Part shown: positions 49,865 to 62,010 of the stretch, one piece after another
Numbering within the stretch: position 1 is the stretch's first letter
How the letters are laid out: every line of letters begins with the position of its first letter
Assembly (NCBI GenBank): GCA_946699065.1
Contig: CAMPDV010000235.1
Location: 248,001-312,000 of the forward strand
Direction of reading: 5' to 3'
Source: Loxodes magnus
Lineage: Eukaryota; Ciliophora; Karyorelictea; Loxodida; Loxodidae
Length of the DNA stretch: 64,000 bases
Notes under the pieces: model-generated
What the model saw: only the letters and a program-made list of their open reading frames with translations
Database searches by the model: none
Told to the model about the DNA's origin: nothing
Program-made: the position numbers and the translations under genes

Positions 49865-51172
49865 ATAATAAAGTTTGTATAAAATTATTTTTAATCTATT
49901 CTAGTATCTAAGCTTAAAACTTCTATCTTTAAAGACTAATTTACTTAGAATCAACAAATATAAGTTTCTTTGAATAACTAAAATCTACCAATCTTTATAG
50001 TCTTTTACAGTTACTCTTGCTATTAAATTCTTCAATTAGTAGTTTTAAAAATCAAAAGCGAGGTAATTTTATATTCAAATAATGATATCTAAAATAAAGA
50101 GATATTGAATTTTCTTTTAATTTAATTAAGCTTTTCCTTGCAGAATCAGATTAAAATATTAGAGGAACTAACTTCTTACAAGAGGAATGAATTTTCTTGT
50201 AATTTGCTTATAAATTAACTATTTTTTTACTTCATAAAGTAAACTTAATTTTAAAAACCATTCTATTATATCTTAATAGCAAGCTTACTGATCAAATTGG
50301 ATATAATTACTTAGCAAATAACTAAGATAAGCATTTATAAGCATTTCCTATTATAAAATTTTTATTTTATTTCTTAGCTTCAAACTCCAATAAATTTAAA
50401 AGTTAAAAGTACTATATATATTTAGTTCAAATTAGCCTTTTTTCCTTTTATAACTATATAAACCAGAAAACGAATACCCATATAACTTTCTCTTATTTAC
50501 TAATTAGGAAATTACTCACTTCAATTTTAACTTTTAAAGATAATTATCTAACATGAATTTCTATCACTTTTATAGATTTTATTTCCTTCTTTTTTCAATT
50601 TAAGTTTACATATTCCTATGCTTAATAATAAAGAATAGCTTTACTTTAAATTGAGACTTCTAATTTTAAACAGATGCTCTAATCCTTTTCTTTGTCTATT
50701 TTTAAGACCTCCTATTACCTATCTCCTTAATTACTTTTTCTAAATATGAAAATTTTGAAGCCTACTGTGCTTATCAATCTTTATCTATGTTACTTGTTCG
50801 CTCAAATTAATATAAATAACTTCTATTAATATTAAAATCTAGACTTAGTTATACTCTTTAACCAAATCCTCTTATCTATTCCAATCTTTATTCTATTTTG
50901 CTTTCTCAGAATTACCATAGATAATCTTAGTAATCATCAATTCATGAGAAATAGAGAAGAATGCTCTAGAAATCAGCTTTGCTTTCATCTAACCTTTAAT
51001 GTTTTATAGCCTTTGGTTTAGATCTTTTCTATTAACTCTTAAAATTAATTGCTACTTTATTTTAACTTTTGGTAGATTAAGTGTTAGAGTCAAAGATGTT
51101 TATGTAATAAAAAAATAGCTATATAAAGACTTTAAAGGTTATGGTAGTACTTAAGGTAATAAGAAAAAGAAG
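49865..51172. other. No gene recognised
   Basis: AT-rich. A TGA-poor frame continues upstream of the coiled-coil gene from about 50,950 and might be part of it, but I cannot support a start there. Confidence 0.35.
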
Positions 51173-52028
51173 ATGGAATAGTCTATTCGCCTATCCAAAA
51201 TCGAAGTTAGAAACATAAAAAGGAAAACGGCAATTCAGATATAGAAATAGCAAATACTAGAAGAGAAATCAAGTTCTTCATCAGAGGGTAAATTATGATC
51301 GGTACAGTTGAGAAGAATTCTGGAAAGATTGAAAATAAATAAGAACTCTTTTTATAACTCGATTGAATGAAAAATACAATCTAAGAGAATCGAGTAATAA
51401 CTTAAAATAAAGGAGAAAAATAAGTCAATTAATGAATTTCATAGAATATTACAAAATGAATTGGTAATAATTAGACATCGGTTAACCTAGGATAATTTAC
51501 TAAATGAATACGTTCTATAATAACAATCTTAAACGAAACTTGAACAAAGCTAAAGCATGATTATTGAAAAAGGTTGCCCTTAAAAAAATGTCCAAGAAAA
51601 TATAAAGATGAAAAGATTGACTCAAACTTAATGAAAGGAATTAATTAGATTTTAAAAAAATTTTATGAAAAACCTCAAAAAGAAATTCAAGCAATGTTTT
51701 CTTTAACAAGCCAAAAAAATTTATTAAGACATTATGTTGGCTGGAAGTAAATATAAATAAAGCGGCATTAAGAACACAAAGACTCCTAAAAGAATTTGAA
51801 TTACTAAAAACGGAATTTGAAAGAAAAAATATTGGCAGAAAACTCAAAAATTTTTAGTGGCTACTACCCACTAAAAATATCTGTCATAATATCCATCTAC
51901 GTTCAAAAAAATAACAGCAAGAAACTAGTAGAGATCCCAGAGAATACAAGACTTTTTAATTTTTAGTTCATTATTATTATTAGAACTTGAGGTATGAATC
52001 ATCCCAGTTTTGTAAATTATTAGACTAA
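51173..52028 (+). CDS. Coiled-coil protein, frame changes at two A7 runs
   Basis: From the ATG at 51,173 a Lys/Glu/Gln-rich helical sequence with a Ser run (SSSSSEG) runs to an A7 tract at 51,582-51,588. The coding signal then moves to the -1 frame, and at a second A7 tract at 51,713-51,719 it moves by -1 again. It ends with a strongly coiled-coil stretch (KEFELLKTEFERK) and a TAA at 52,026-52,028. The total of 856 nt is two bases short of a multiple of three, exactly what one missing A in each run would explain. The causes could be sequencing or assembly errors, mutations, or ribosomal slippage at A AAA AAT. A third A7 run (51,654-51,660) is read in frame. No family recognised. Confidence 0.45.
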
Positions 52029-53095
52029 GCAATTTTAATATATTTTCAATAATCTTTAATGAAAATTAGTCGTATTTAAGGTTCTAATTGTCTCATTATT
52101 TAAAGCTTAGATTTTACTTATTATATTAGAACACAATTTACATCTCTCGAAAGCTTAGTCTTTTATTAAATAACAAGATTTATGTAAAAAGAGTTTAGAA
52201 TTAGCTATTTATTAATCCTAGTTATCATAAAAGGTAAAGGATGCATGACTATTTAATTATGTCAGATTTCATTTAATAAACCGCTGATTTTATTCCTTTC
52301 TATTAGTTAAGCCATTCTTAGAGTAGTAAAGCTAGAAATAATTCAGCTTTTAAACCAATATATGGATGATATAATGATCTATTAAAGGTTTTCTGGATAT
52401 ATCAAGTGCATTTATCCTTATCCAAATATATTTGAATGCTTCATATCAATCCTCTTATGTTTAACTAAACAAAAATTACATTAAATACAAAAAATAATTC
52501 CATAATTTTACTCATTCAAAGGCCTTAATAGTTTTAATAATGCCTTCAAAGTTATTTTTTCTTCTAAATCCAGTATTATATAGATGTATTGATAGAATTA
52601 CAATCCCATCATCTGTTCTAAATATTTTGCTCTATAGTATGATTTTTTTATTTTAGGCGAAATTTTCAATTTATTTTAGTGTCCATTAAGCGTTCAAACT
52701 TCTTCCTTTGATTATGCAATTTTTCTGATTTTTAAAAGGTATTTTGAAAGCTTCGTTTCTTTAAGGAAAGATTACTATTTTAAACCAATATTTGCTATTC
52801 TCTTTAAAATTGCTTAGGAGATAGGCTTGGAAAAGAAGGTTTAGGATATACCTTTTATTAGTATTAGGGTAGTTTTGATTAAACAACTTGAAAATAGATT
52901 AGAATGCCTAGTTAATAGTATTAGCATTAGATTTAAGCCAATCTTTTAAACTTTATAGAGGCTCTTTTTAAAGGTAGGGTATGAATAGCTTCATAAATTA
53001 TATATTATGAACACATTTTTTAGCTTTAGCGAAAGAGTTATATCCTGCAATATGAATGTACAATTATAAATAAATTATATAATATGTATTTAGCT
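52029..53095. other. No gene recognised
   Basis: AT-rich; nothing supported. Confidence 0.4.
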
Positions 53096-53602
53096 TTAAT
53101 CTTATCTAGTGTCTATAAGGTATTTTATTAAGCAGCTTTGAATTATAAAGAGAATAACTAATGAACTTATGAAAACGCTGGTCTCTCATAACTTTTGGTA
53201 GCGGGTTTCTAGGTTTTCACTAGTTTTTATTTCTTTCTTGGCAGTTTGTATGCTTTTTAGATTTTAAGACTATTAGATTTTTCTTTCTTCTTGTATAGGT
53301 CAGCAATTTTCTATGCATTTGGTGTAAGTTGTATTTGGACTCATAGAAGCTAGAGAATCAATTTAATCTATTTCACTATCTTAATTAGGATTAGAAGCGC
53401 ATGTTACTTATTATGAGGGAAATTTCTAAGGTAGTTAGACTCCAAAATTTGAGTGTAGCATGATCTAATTACATATCCAAATTTCCTTTTAATCAAGATT
53501 TGTCTGCTAATCTTTATCTTCCGGCTTGATATCCTTTCAATCCTTTTAATCTTAAGACTTGATGGTAGTTTCCTAGTGACATTTCTTCTTCCAAAGTTCC
53601 AT
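53096..53602 (-). CDS. Small C-terminally anchored membrane protein, family of unknown function, copy 6
   Basis: Encodes 168 aa on the reverse strand from the ATG at 53,600-53,602 to a TAA at 53,096-53,098 (a TAA two codons earlier at 53,102-53,104 is the alternative stop). Three internal TGA codons are read as Trp. It has a polar N-terminus starting MELWKKKC, two further Cys near the middle (CIENC), and a membrane segment followed by QSCLIKYLIDTR, matching the tail of copy 5. No TGA stop lies near the tail; reading TAA as Gln would extend it far into AT-rich sequence, so TAA termination is inferred. Confidence 0.8.
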
Positions 53603-55273
53603 ATTAATTTTTCCTATAAAGCTTTAATCCTTATAAAAGTAATAAAATAATACAAACTTTTTTAGAAATCTCTTAAAAACTCTAAAGTTTTCCTTGTATA
53701 TCTGAACAAGAAATAATACTCAAAAAGTCAGTTATCTTGGTTTATATTTACAAACTAGCTTTCTAGACTTTACCCTATAAAACTCACCAGAGTTGAATTA
53801 ACCTTCACTTTAATCCAATTAAACTAGTAAATTTTACACTTTTATAAGTAAATCTTAACCTTTCAATCTATTGTTTACTGATTAACCAAGCAGACGCAAA
53901 GAACTTTAAATCAATAAAGTAAATTAGTTTAAGCTATATTTATGAGACCTTTAATTATAAGATTTCAATTTTTGTAAAGCACAACTCGGCTAGAAAGATT
54001 TAGACTTGCTAAAGGATCTTTATTACACTTTTTTTAAGTGAATCAAAAAAGTAGTTTAGGCCTTCACTAATTATATTTATATATCTATGAAATCAACTTT
54101 ATAGGCAGCTTTTTGATTTAATACTTTAACTGGTTTTTAATTTAGCGATCGCTTCAATAACAACTGCTTATATTAAACAAATTTACTTTCCTTAAATTAA
54201 GGAACTTCCTAAACTAAGTTATAAGATATATCTGATAATGCTATATCTAGTTCCATATGTTTTTGCATTATTGCTACATTCTCTTTAGCATGCTTCTAGT
54301 ATTTTCAGATATAGAAAATAGTTAATCTATAAAACTCCTCTAGTAGTTTCAATTGAGGCCTCAATTATCCCTATAATCCTATAATTTTCCTTTTTGGCTA
54401 TTTTAGCCACCTATTTACCCTTAAACTAGATGGTGTATAAAAGATGCTATTATATAGTATGTTTAACTTAAAATAGGATACTTAGATTGTTTCAAATCTA
54501 ACTATATATATCAAAGTGAATTAAAGCCATAAAAGATGCTCTTCCAAATTAAAGCTTGTTCATAGTTAAAAACCAAGAAATGTAATAAAAGATCTTAGAT
54601 GAGTATTAAAGAGATAAGCTTGATACAAACTACTCCTATAAATTAATAAGTCTATCCAACTTTAATAGGTTCTTGCTTTTTAATTAATATCCTCCTTTAA
54701 AATCTCAGTATCAAATCTTCTCTTCAAATCTGCCAACACTCAAAAAAACCTCTAAGGTATCTATTTGAAGTATTATAACTTTTATTTGAAGCTTAATTTA
54801 GAAATTAATAAACCAACTAAGGTAAGAAATATAAATAAGCTTAAGAAAGAATTATAGTAGAGGAAATTAATTTTTGCGCTTCAAACCTAAAAATACTTAA
54901 TAGCCATTGGAATTAAGTATTAGATACTCATATAAGAAGAAAAATATTTCTTTTATAACTTTAAAATGGTAATTGCATTGCCTGTGGGAGGAGTTAACTT
55001 CTAATAAAAGTTTTTAACACTTCTTGTTAAAGTGAATAAACAAGCTCTATAATTGAGCTTTGTAATATAGAAAGTAAGAAGGGTAGATACAACAAGCTTG
55101 ACGGAATATATTTTTGTATTGGCACTAAAAGTTCGCTAATCAGCTTCAAGTCTTATAGCTCTGGGATAATATTTGAAGCTTCTTATTTCGTTGTCTAAAT
55201 AATTAATTAGTGTATAAAGGTTATTTAAAGGAAGTCTTTATAAATCATTTTAACAAATTGATAAATTAAAAGA
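53603..55273. other. No gene recognised
   Basis: AT-rich; nothing supported. Confidence 0.4.
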
Positions 55274-57151
55274 ATGCAGGGTAATAATTCCTGTGTTATC
55301 TGCTTTAAAGAGTATAACAAAGCTAGGAACCAACCTAGATAGCTAAATTGTAAGCATATTATTTGCTTTGATTGCGCTTTTAAAATTCACTAATAGTAAA
55401 AATAAATCCAGTGCCCTTTGTGTAGAGTTGTTACTAATAAAGAGCCTCCAGATCTTGAACTAGCGTTTGTTCCTGAAAATTAAGATTAAAGTAGCAAGCT
55501 ATGCTAGGTTCATTAGGACTAAGAAATGCTGCTATTCTGTAGGAATGATCTGGAAGTAATTTGCCAATTATGTGCGTTCTCAGAAGCACATAAAAGTCAT
55601 GATATTGTAATATTATAACAAGCTATTGAAGATGTGAAGAAGACAGAAATTCTGATAGCTTATGAACAGAAGGAAATGCTTGAAAACACAATCGAAAAAC
55701 TTAAATAATCTCTAAAGGAAAACTAACTGAAAGCTATAGATGAGTTGAAAAAATGTAAGCAACTTCTTAGCTTAAATACTTCTAAATTAATTAACTAACT
55801 ATATAAAATTAAGAAAAGCTTAACCAAATTGCTAGACTAAGACTAACTTATTATAAAAGAAAAGTTTGAGACTGAAATTTAAAAAGCAGATAAATTTAAA
55901 CTTTAATTGACAGAATGCGTCCCTTAAAACTAAGAGGATATAAAGGATTTATTCAAGTTTATAGAATCTATTTCTTAGTTCTTTAGCCAAGATACTCTAA
56001 ATTTGTTAGAGGTAAAAGTGAATTATTAGGATAAGACTCAATAGATTTGCTAGTAATTAGATGACTTTATAACTTATTAGAAAAGTGACAAATGAACGAA
56101 ATTAAAAATTGAATAGCATCTTAAATGAAAAATAGAGTAATAAAGCCAATTAAAAAACGTATCCACCATATGCTAGAATTCGAATAACGTTAAAATGTAT
56201 TTTATTGCTGAAAAAAAGTTTTGGCAATAATAGATCAATATTTAGAAAGTAGACTTAGATTATTCCTAGGTAGAGTAGATATCAGATGAAGCTCTTATTA
56301 TAACAGGAGGTAAATCTTTCAACCAAAATCGATTTACGTTCTATACTGAAGATTAAACTTAAGAGTTCCTAATGCGCTTCTAAAGATATTCACATCGAAC
56401 TAATTTTGACAAAAAGGATAAAGTCTATATAATTTCTGGGAAATTATATTAAAATAAGCTTCATTCGAATGTATCCAACTGTGAAGTCTTCAATATGCAT
56501 TCTAAAAATTTTAGTGATATCAAATCAATTACGACACCTACTGATGTATTTGGATGTGATTAAAGCAACTCTAGGATTTATGTTTTTGGAGGATTTAATT
56601 ACTAGGAAGGAAACTATTTAGATGCAATATAGGTATACGATTGTAAAACAAATGAATGAAGCGAATCCGATCATGTATTAACAATGGAAAGCCATACCTC
56701 AGCTATTTTCATTCCTTAGAATAAATATTTCCTCATCTATAGAAATGGAAAGTGTGATATAGAAACATAGATATATGACTTAAAATAAATTAGTATCTGA
56801 GGAGAAAAATACATAGGAAGACTTTGCTACTATGATTATGCATAGCCTGTTCAATGTGGAAATTAAATATACTAATTCGACTATAATAGTGATTTGTTTA
56901 GTTTTGACTTACATAATGGAAAGTGAAAAAAATTAAACGAGAATTTGGAAAATACGAAAGCATATAAGACCTTAAGAAAAAACGATTGCCTCGTTATTTG
57001 AATCATTGGACTTGTTATTCTATTTTTAACAATTATAATAACTTTTCATTTCTTTAAATCTTTCATTTTATACATAAGGTAAAGCAATCTAAATATATTT
57101 AAAAATTGTAAATTTATAAAGCTTATTTAGAAAGCATTTTCTTATATCTGA
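55274..57151 (+). CDS. TRIM-like RING/B-box/coiled-coil/kelch protein with C-terminal membrane anchor
   Basis: Encodes up to 625 aa from the ATG at 55,274. A RING-HC finger sits at the N-terminus (Cys7, Cys10, Cys26, His28, Cys31, Cys34, Cys47, Cys50). A type-2 B-box follows (Cys77, His80, Cys89, Cys97, Cys100, His106, His109), then a ~150-residue coiled coil, then kelch-type repeats (RIYVFGGF, VYDCKTNEW and FDLHNGKW). A strong membrane segment lies near the end (LVIWIIGLVILFLTIIITF). The RING predicts E3 ubiquitin ligase activity, the B-box and coiled coil dimerisation, and the kelch region substrate binding; the anchor would hold it on a membrane. The end is uncertain: TAA shortly after the membrane segment, or the TGA at 57,149-57,151 used here. 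Several kelch Trp residues are encoded by TGA. Confidence 0.92.
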
Positions 57152-59281
57152 CTTATTTGAATAAATGTATCCCTATTTTATTATATTTAACTAGAAGGAT
57201 TTATATCTAACTCTAAATAAAAAACTAAGGCATTTAGATTTATAATAGCTTTAAGTTATATAAATTTATCAACTATCTAAAAGATCCAGTTTACAGAACT
57301 TTCCCTTAAGTCTGGAAAAGTTTAAATACCCTTTAAAATATATCCTATCTAACCTCTCTACCATAGCTCTATTCTATTCAACTTCCTCATATCTCTTTCT
57401 TCCTATACTTTTTAATTAATAAGAGTCTTTTAATTTATTAAATGTGCTTAAATAAGTTTTATAACTTATCTAGAGATCCCTGTTCTTTTTAATCACTATA
57501 TACCCTTAATAGCATTTTATAACAATTATTTTCTTTTCTTTTCATTAAGTTTTTTTATCAAATTTATTAAGCACTAATAGAGTTAGCTAAGATAACCTTA
57601 TGATGGACTTATAGTATTTTAAACAGTATTACTAAAAAATAAAGGTATCTCATTTTTCGTTATATATTGACTAAATTAAATCAATTTTTAGGTTTGAAAT
57701 AGATATTTTATCTTATGCCCATGATAATGAATTCCTATAACTACTAAAAGCTAGCTATTAGTATTTAACTATGACTCTTTATACAAATAAGCGTTATATA
57801 AATCTCTCAGATCCTTTAGTATTTTATAATCAAACTGCTTATCCTTAGTTTTAAAGGTCCTATATTAGTTTTTTTGAGAAGTATCAATAGTTTAAATAAA
57901 AGATTTAAAGCTCTAATCTTCAGATATTTCCTTAACTACTCTATAATACATAAAGTCCTTTATTTTTTATTAAGCTAAGTAAATATTCTAATTGTTCCAC
58001 TCTACACAGATTAAGTTAGAGGAATATAAAGAATTAGATAACTATGATAAAACTTTGATAATTAACTGGCTAAGAGAGTAGAGGATACGCTTTAATATCT
58101 TTCAATTGCTAAGAATTAAATAAAGGAAATTTCATGAGTTAGGTTTTATTAGTATATCTGCTTGAAATTTAAGTGCTGAGATGTTAAGAAATTTTATTAA
58201 TTTTTAAAAGGGAAAAACACTTAAAACTTAAATAAGTAACAGAGTTCTTAAAAGGCTTTCTTGATTAAGCTAGTTAAATAATGCTTACGAAGTTTTAGCA
58301 GTTTTCCAAATATAGAACAAAAGTCCTGAATTTTAAGATTTGAACCTTGGCTTGTTTTCTAGCAATACAAAACTCTTAGCATTTTGGCCATTATATATAG
58401 AAGAAATGAGTAATAGAGGACTAAAGTATTAATTGATTTAAGTTAGTTATAAAATAATAAAATTGAATAAGAAATAGTTCTTAATCTTATTTTAAAGGAT
58501 TAGGCTAGATTTTACAGTCATATTTTACGTTCAACTTAAAATAGCTCTTTCTTTAAGTTCCTTTATTCTTATAGCCCCTTTAATAATAGCGCTTCATGAT
58601 TTAGTATAGTCTAAGAATCTTTCATATATGATGCTTATATCTAATTTATAATTAAAAGCTTCAATTTTAGCCATAAAACTGAATGAAAAAAGGCAGAAAA
58701 TAAGAAATGCTTCTAGAATTAGGGATACTAATTCCTATGCTATTTTAGATTCAACGTTAAATTTTCATTCAAGCAGATAAAATAATAAAAGTTGCTTTTA
58801 AGATTGATACTTTTTAATGGGTGACTAGTTAATGATAGAATGAGCAGCTTTATTAGCAAGTAATTAAATAGATTCTAAAAATAGAAATATTATAATGCTT
58901 TCTTCCTTTATAGCTTTATATCTAGTTTTTGAATAATGCTTTTGTGAAATTTGATGTTCAGTTATTAAAGGATGCTGAGAAGTATGTAAGATTACTTAAA
59001 TCTTAGAATTATTATTGTTATACTTCGAACTTTTAACCCTTTTTTTAAATAATTTAGGCTATAAAATTTTTTATTATAAAGATAGTTTAAATATGAGTAG
59101 AGGAAATAGAAACGTAACGACATTAAAGGAAAAAATAGATCTGCTTATGTAAAATAAAATTGATGTCTCTTAATAATGTAGCTCGTATATCTACGTTATG
59201 CCATCCTCTTAACTTAGTGATATAAGCTTTCTTGTGGTGAGTATGATTTAATTAATAATATTAAACTAAAAGTCTTCGCTT
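57152..59281. other. No gene recognised
   Basis: AT-rich; nothing supported. Confidence 0.4.
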
Positions 59282-59821
59282 TTATTCACTTCTTGTATCT
59301 ACAATATGCATTACTAAAAGACACTGAGTTACAAATAAAATCAGCATGGACAGAATGAAAACCCAGTTTATACCTCTATCTTGAAATTCTTAGTCTCGCT
59401 ATTCTTTGTCTTTTTTATTAGCTTTTATGATTTCTTCGTTTTGCTTTCAAATTGTATTCTTTACGCGTTCTTTGCTAGAAAACTTCACAGACAAAACTTT
59501 TGCTTAATTAATAATTGTGGACCTAGGACTTGGCGAAATTTGGGATTCTATTTCATCTGCCTCTCATTGCGTATCAAAAACTTTATGCAAGCATTCAAAC
59601 GATTTAGCCTTCCTCGGTACTATCAGCACTTATTAAGGCTACTGTTAAAAAACATTATTGCTCAATCCCTTTTGTTTCTAATACATCTGTATTTCTTAAT
59701 AAATTAGTTGCTTTTTATTCAATCTAAATCGAGATCCTCCCTGAAGCTTAATGTACTTTTATTATAAAGTAGGTAAATTTTTGGATACCTAGCTCCACAT
59801 CCTATTATTATAATGCTCCAT
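59282..59821 (-). CDS. Small C-terminally anchored membrane protein, family of unknown function, copy 4
   Basis: Encodes 179 aa on the reverse strand from the ATG at 59,819-59,821 to a TAA at 59,282-59,284, with two internal TGA(Trp) codons. The N-terminus has MWSQV (compare DWSNN in copy 3). The middle is mixed charged, with FDTQWEADEIES and a Lys-rich stretch before the anchor. The membrane segment ends LFVTQCLLVMHIVDTRSE, aligning with the QC...T tail of the family but with HIV in place of YLI. It is the most divergent member. The conventional forward-strand frame at 59,381-59,707 is its shadow. Reading TAA as Gln gives no TGA within at least 80 codons, supporting a TAA stop. Confidence 0.78.
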
Positions 59822-61455
59822 ATTTATTATTATAAAAGCTATATAAGTATCCTTTAAAAGCGTATAGAGAATATATTTACCATCAAATTCTCTTTCAATT
59901 GCTTAATTATTCACGGACCTTTAAAACTTCTGTCAAGCAGATTTTCTTTTATAACGCTTTATTGACTTGTTATCCTCTAATGTTTAAGTATCCCAATTGT
60001 ATCCTTTAACAATAAACATTAGCTTTATATTATCTATTTAACTAGCTTAGCATTCTTCCCTATTATAAGTTGTTGCTACTATTTTAATTCCTTTGAAGAA
60101 GTTTAAAATTATACGGAACTAACCTTTTATTAGTTATATAAGTGAGAGTAATTTTTAAAGGGATGCTATAGTGGAGGTAAAAATTATTAATTGAAGGTAA
60201 GAGAAAATTTTATGGAGTAGAAGGAAGTCGAAAGTGTGAAGTTGCGGAAATGCTTAAAAATTGATAGCAAGGTAAGGAATTAAAATTAGGTTTTTACAAA
60301 TTTTACAATTTTTACAGGATAAATCTCTATTTTTATTATTAAGTTAGTTTAAAACCTCTAGTTAATAAAATAATCAATAAATATAAAACAATGACCGAGG
60401 ATTATTATTTATAGGGTCAATTTAAATCTGATATTTATTAAAATAAACCATGCAGTGTAAGTGAATTGTCTTGAAGAAGCTTATATATATGACAGAAAGA
60501 TGATATTCAAGGTTACTTATCTTTAATATGCAAAATATCGATCTAGAAATATTTCTAATTTAAGATTGCTTCCATAGAATGCTTAAAGAATAGAAATATG
60601 CAAATGGTTCTTAGATTTCTTTTCTCTTTATTTTAAATTATGAGATTAACTAAACCTCTATCGATGAGTTTTCTATTTAATTAAATTAATTTATGTTTTT
60701 AAATAAATTCTTAGATAATTTTTTTCTTGCTTTAATTATAAAATTCTGGTATATCTATATGCTTTATTTACCTTTTAGGGTTTTGTTAGCCCAAATAGAA
60801 CCTATGATCCCTTTTCGAGCTTGATGAATATAATTTTTTATATCTTTAAAATATATTTCTCCGCTTAAAATCTTAAATATTCTTTAGGTTACTTAGGATG
60901 AACTTTACTTAGTACTATTTACTTAATCTAAAGATCAGATGACTCTTTCTAATTTTTATGCTTCTTTTGTTAAGTATTCTGCTTCTTTTTCTATTTTGTA
61001 CTATACCTGTAATTTATTAAGTCTATTTTCTTTTTTTGTTTACTAAACTGCTTTCTAAGCTATATATTCAGGAAAATTAATTAACTTGATCTCTTCTTAT
61101 TTTCTAACTTTAAATACATATAAAAACCTTTTCCAATATACAAACTAACTAAAATGCATTTATTCAAACTCAGTGCGATTTAAAATGAAACAAAAAACCA
61201 AAAAAGTTGAAGCTGAGTAATCACTTCAGTATCTTGTCTTTCCTTTTAATGTTGCAAGCATGAGCTTTTAACCATACATATAATCAATAATTAATTTTAC
61301 ATTTATCAGTGACTAAATATTAAGGAAATTCATTTCCTAAAATGGTTGTATTTGTAAATGTAAGAGCTATTATGAAATTTTTAAAGTATGAAGTGTGGAA
61401 AAAAGCATCTAGATTATATATAAATTAAAATTTGAAACTCGTCTAATTTTTCACA
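59822..61455. other. No gene recognised
   Basis: AT-rich; nothing supported. Confidence 0.4.
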
Positions 61456-62010
61456 TGGCTTAGGTAACTTTTCCTTTATTGAAGAGGCAGATCAAAGCGA
61501 GAATGTTATTAATTTAAGTTCAAAGATTTGAATTAAATTATTTTTCAGATTTGCTTAGTGCAGACGTTTAATTTAATTCCTTAGTGTTTGGATATAAAAT
61601 CTTTATATATTCACTATATGTAAACGTTTAATTATGGAAAGGAATTAATTAGGAAGCAAGCATTGATTTACTAAATTTAACTCTATAAAGTTAGATTTTT
61701 CCATCAAATTTCTTCTCTTCATCACTTAGAATATTTTTGCGAATTGAATTTACAATTTCTTTAGCTTAACTATCAAATTTGAATTCAAACTGTCTAGAGA
61801 TAGAGATGTAATATGAAATCTAAGCAGAGAATATTCTTTTATGCTATCTTTGAAATATTCTTTTAAAAGAATTCCCGGATAAATAAAGCTTTCGCTATCT
61901 CATCCTTATACCTAATCTAATTTTATCTTATCCCTTATTTAATACTTAAGGAAATTTAAAATCGAAGAATGGATTGCAAGAACATATAATATAAATCCTC
62001 AAAATTTCAT
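61456..62010 (-). pseudogene. Coding-like region with a frame change, unidentified
   Basis: The reverse strand from an ATG at 62,008-62,010 starts with a hydrophobic, signal-like stretch and continues as plausible coding sequence (DSESFIYPGILLKEYF) to about 61,800. The signal then appears in another frame (FDSQAKEIVNSIRKN) down to a TGA near 61,456. Each part has few TGA codons, but the parts are out of frame with one another. It could be a pseudogene, a gene with an intron I cannot place, or chance. No family recognised. Confidence 0.3.

Noticed and set aside
59381-59707. 108-codon hydrophobic conventional ORF
   Set aside because: Shadow of the reverse-strand family member at 59,282-59,821, which carries the conserved tail.
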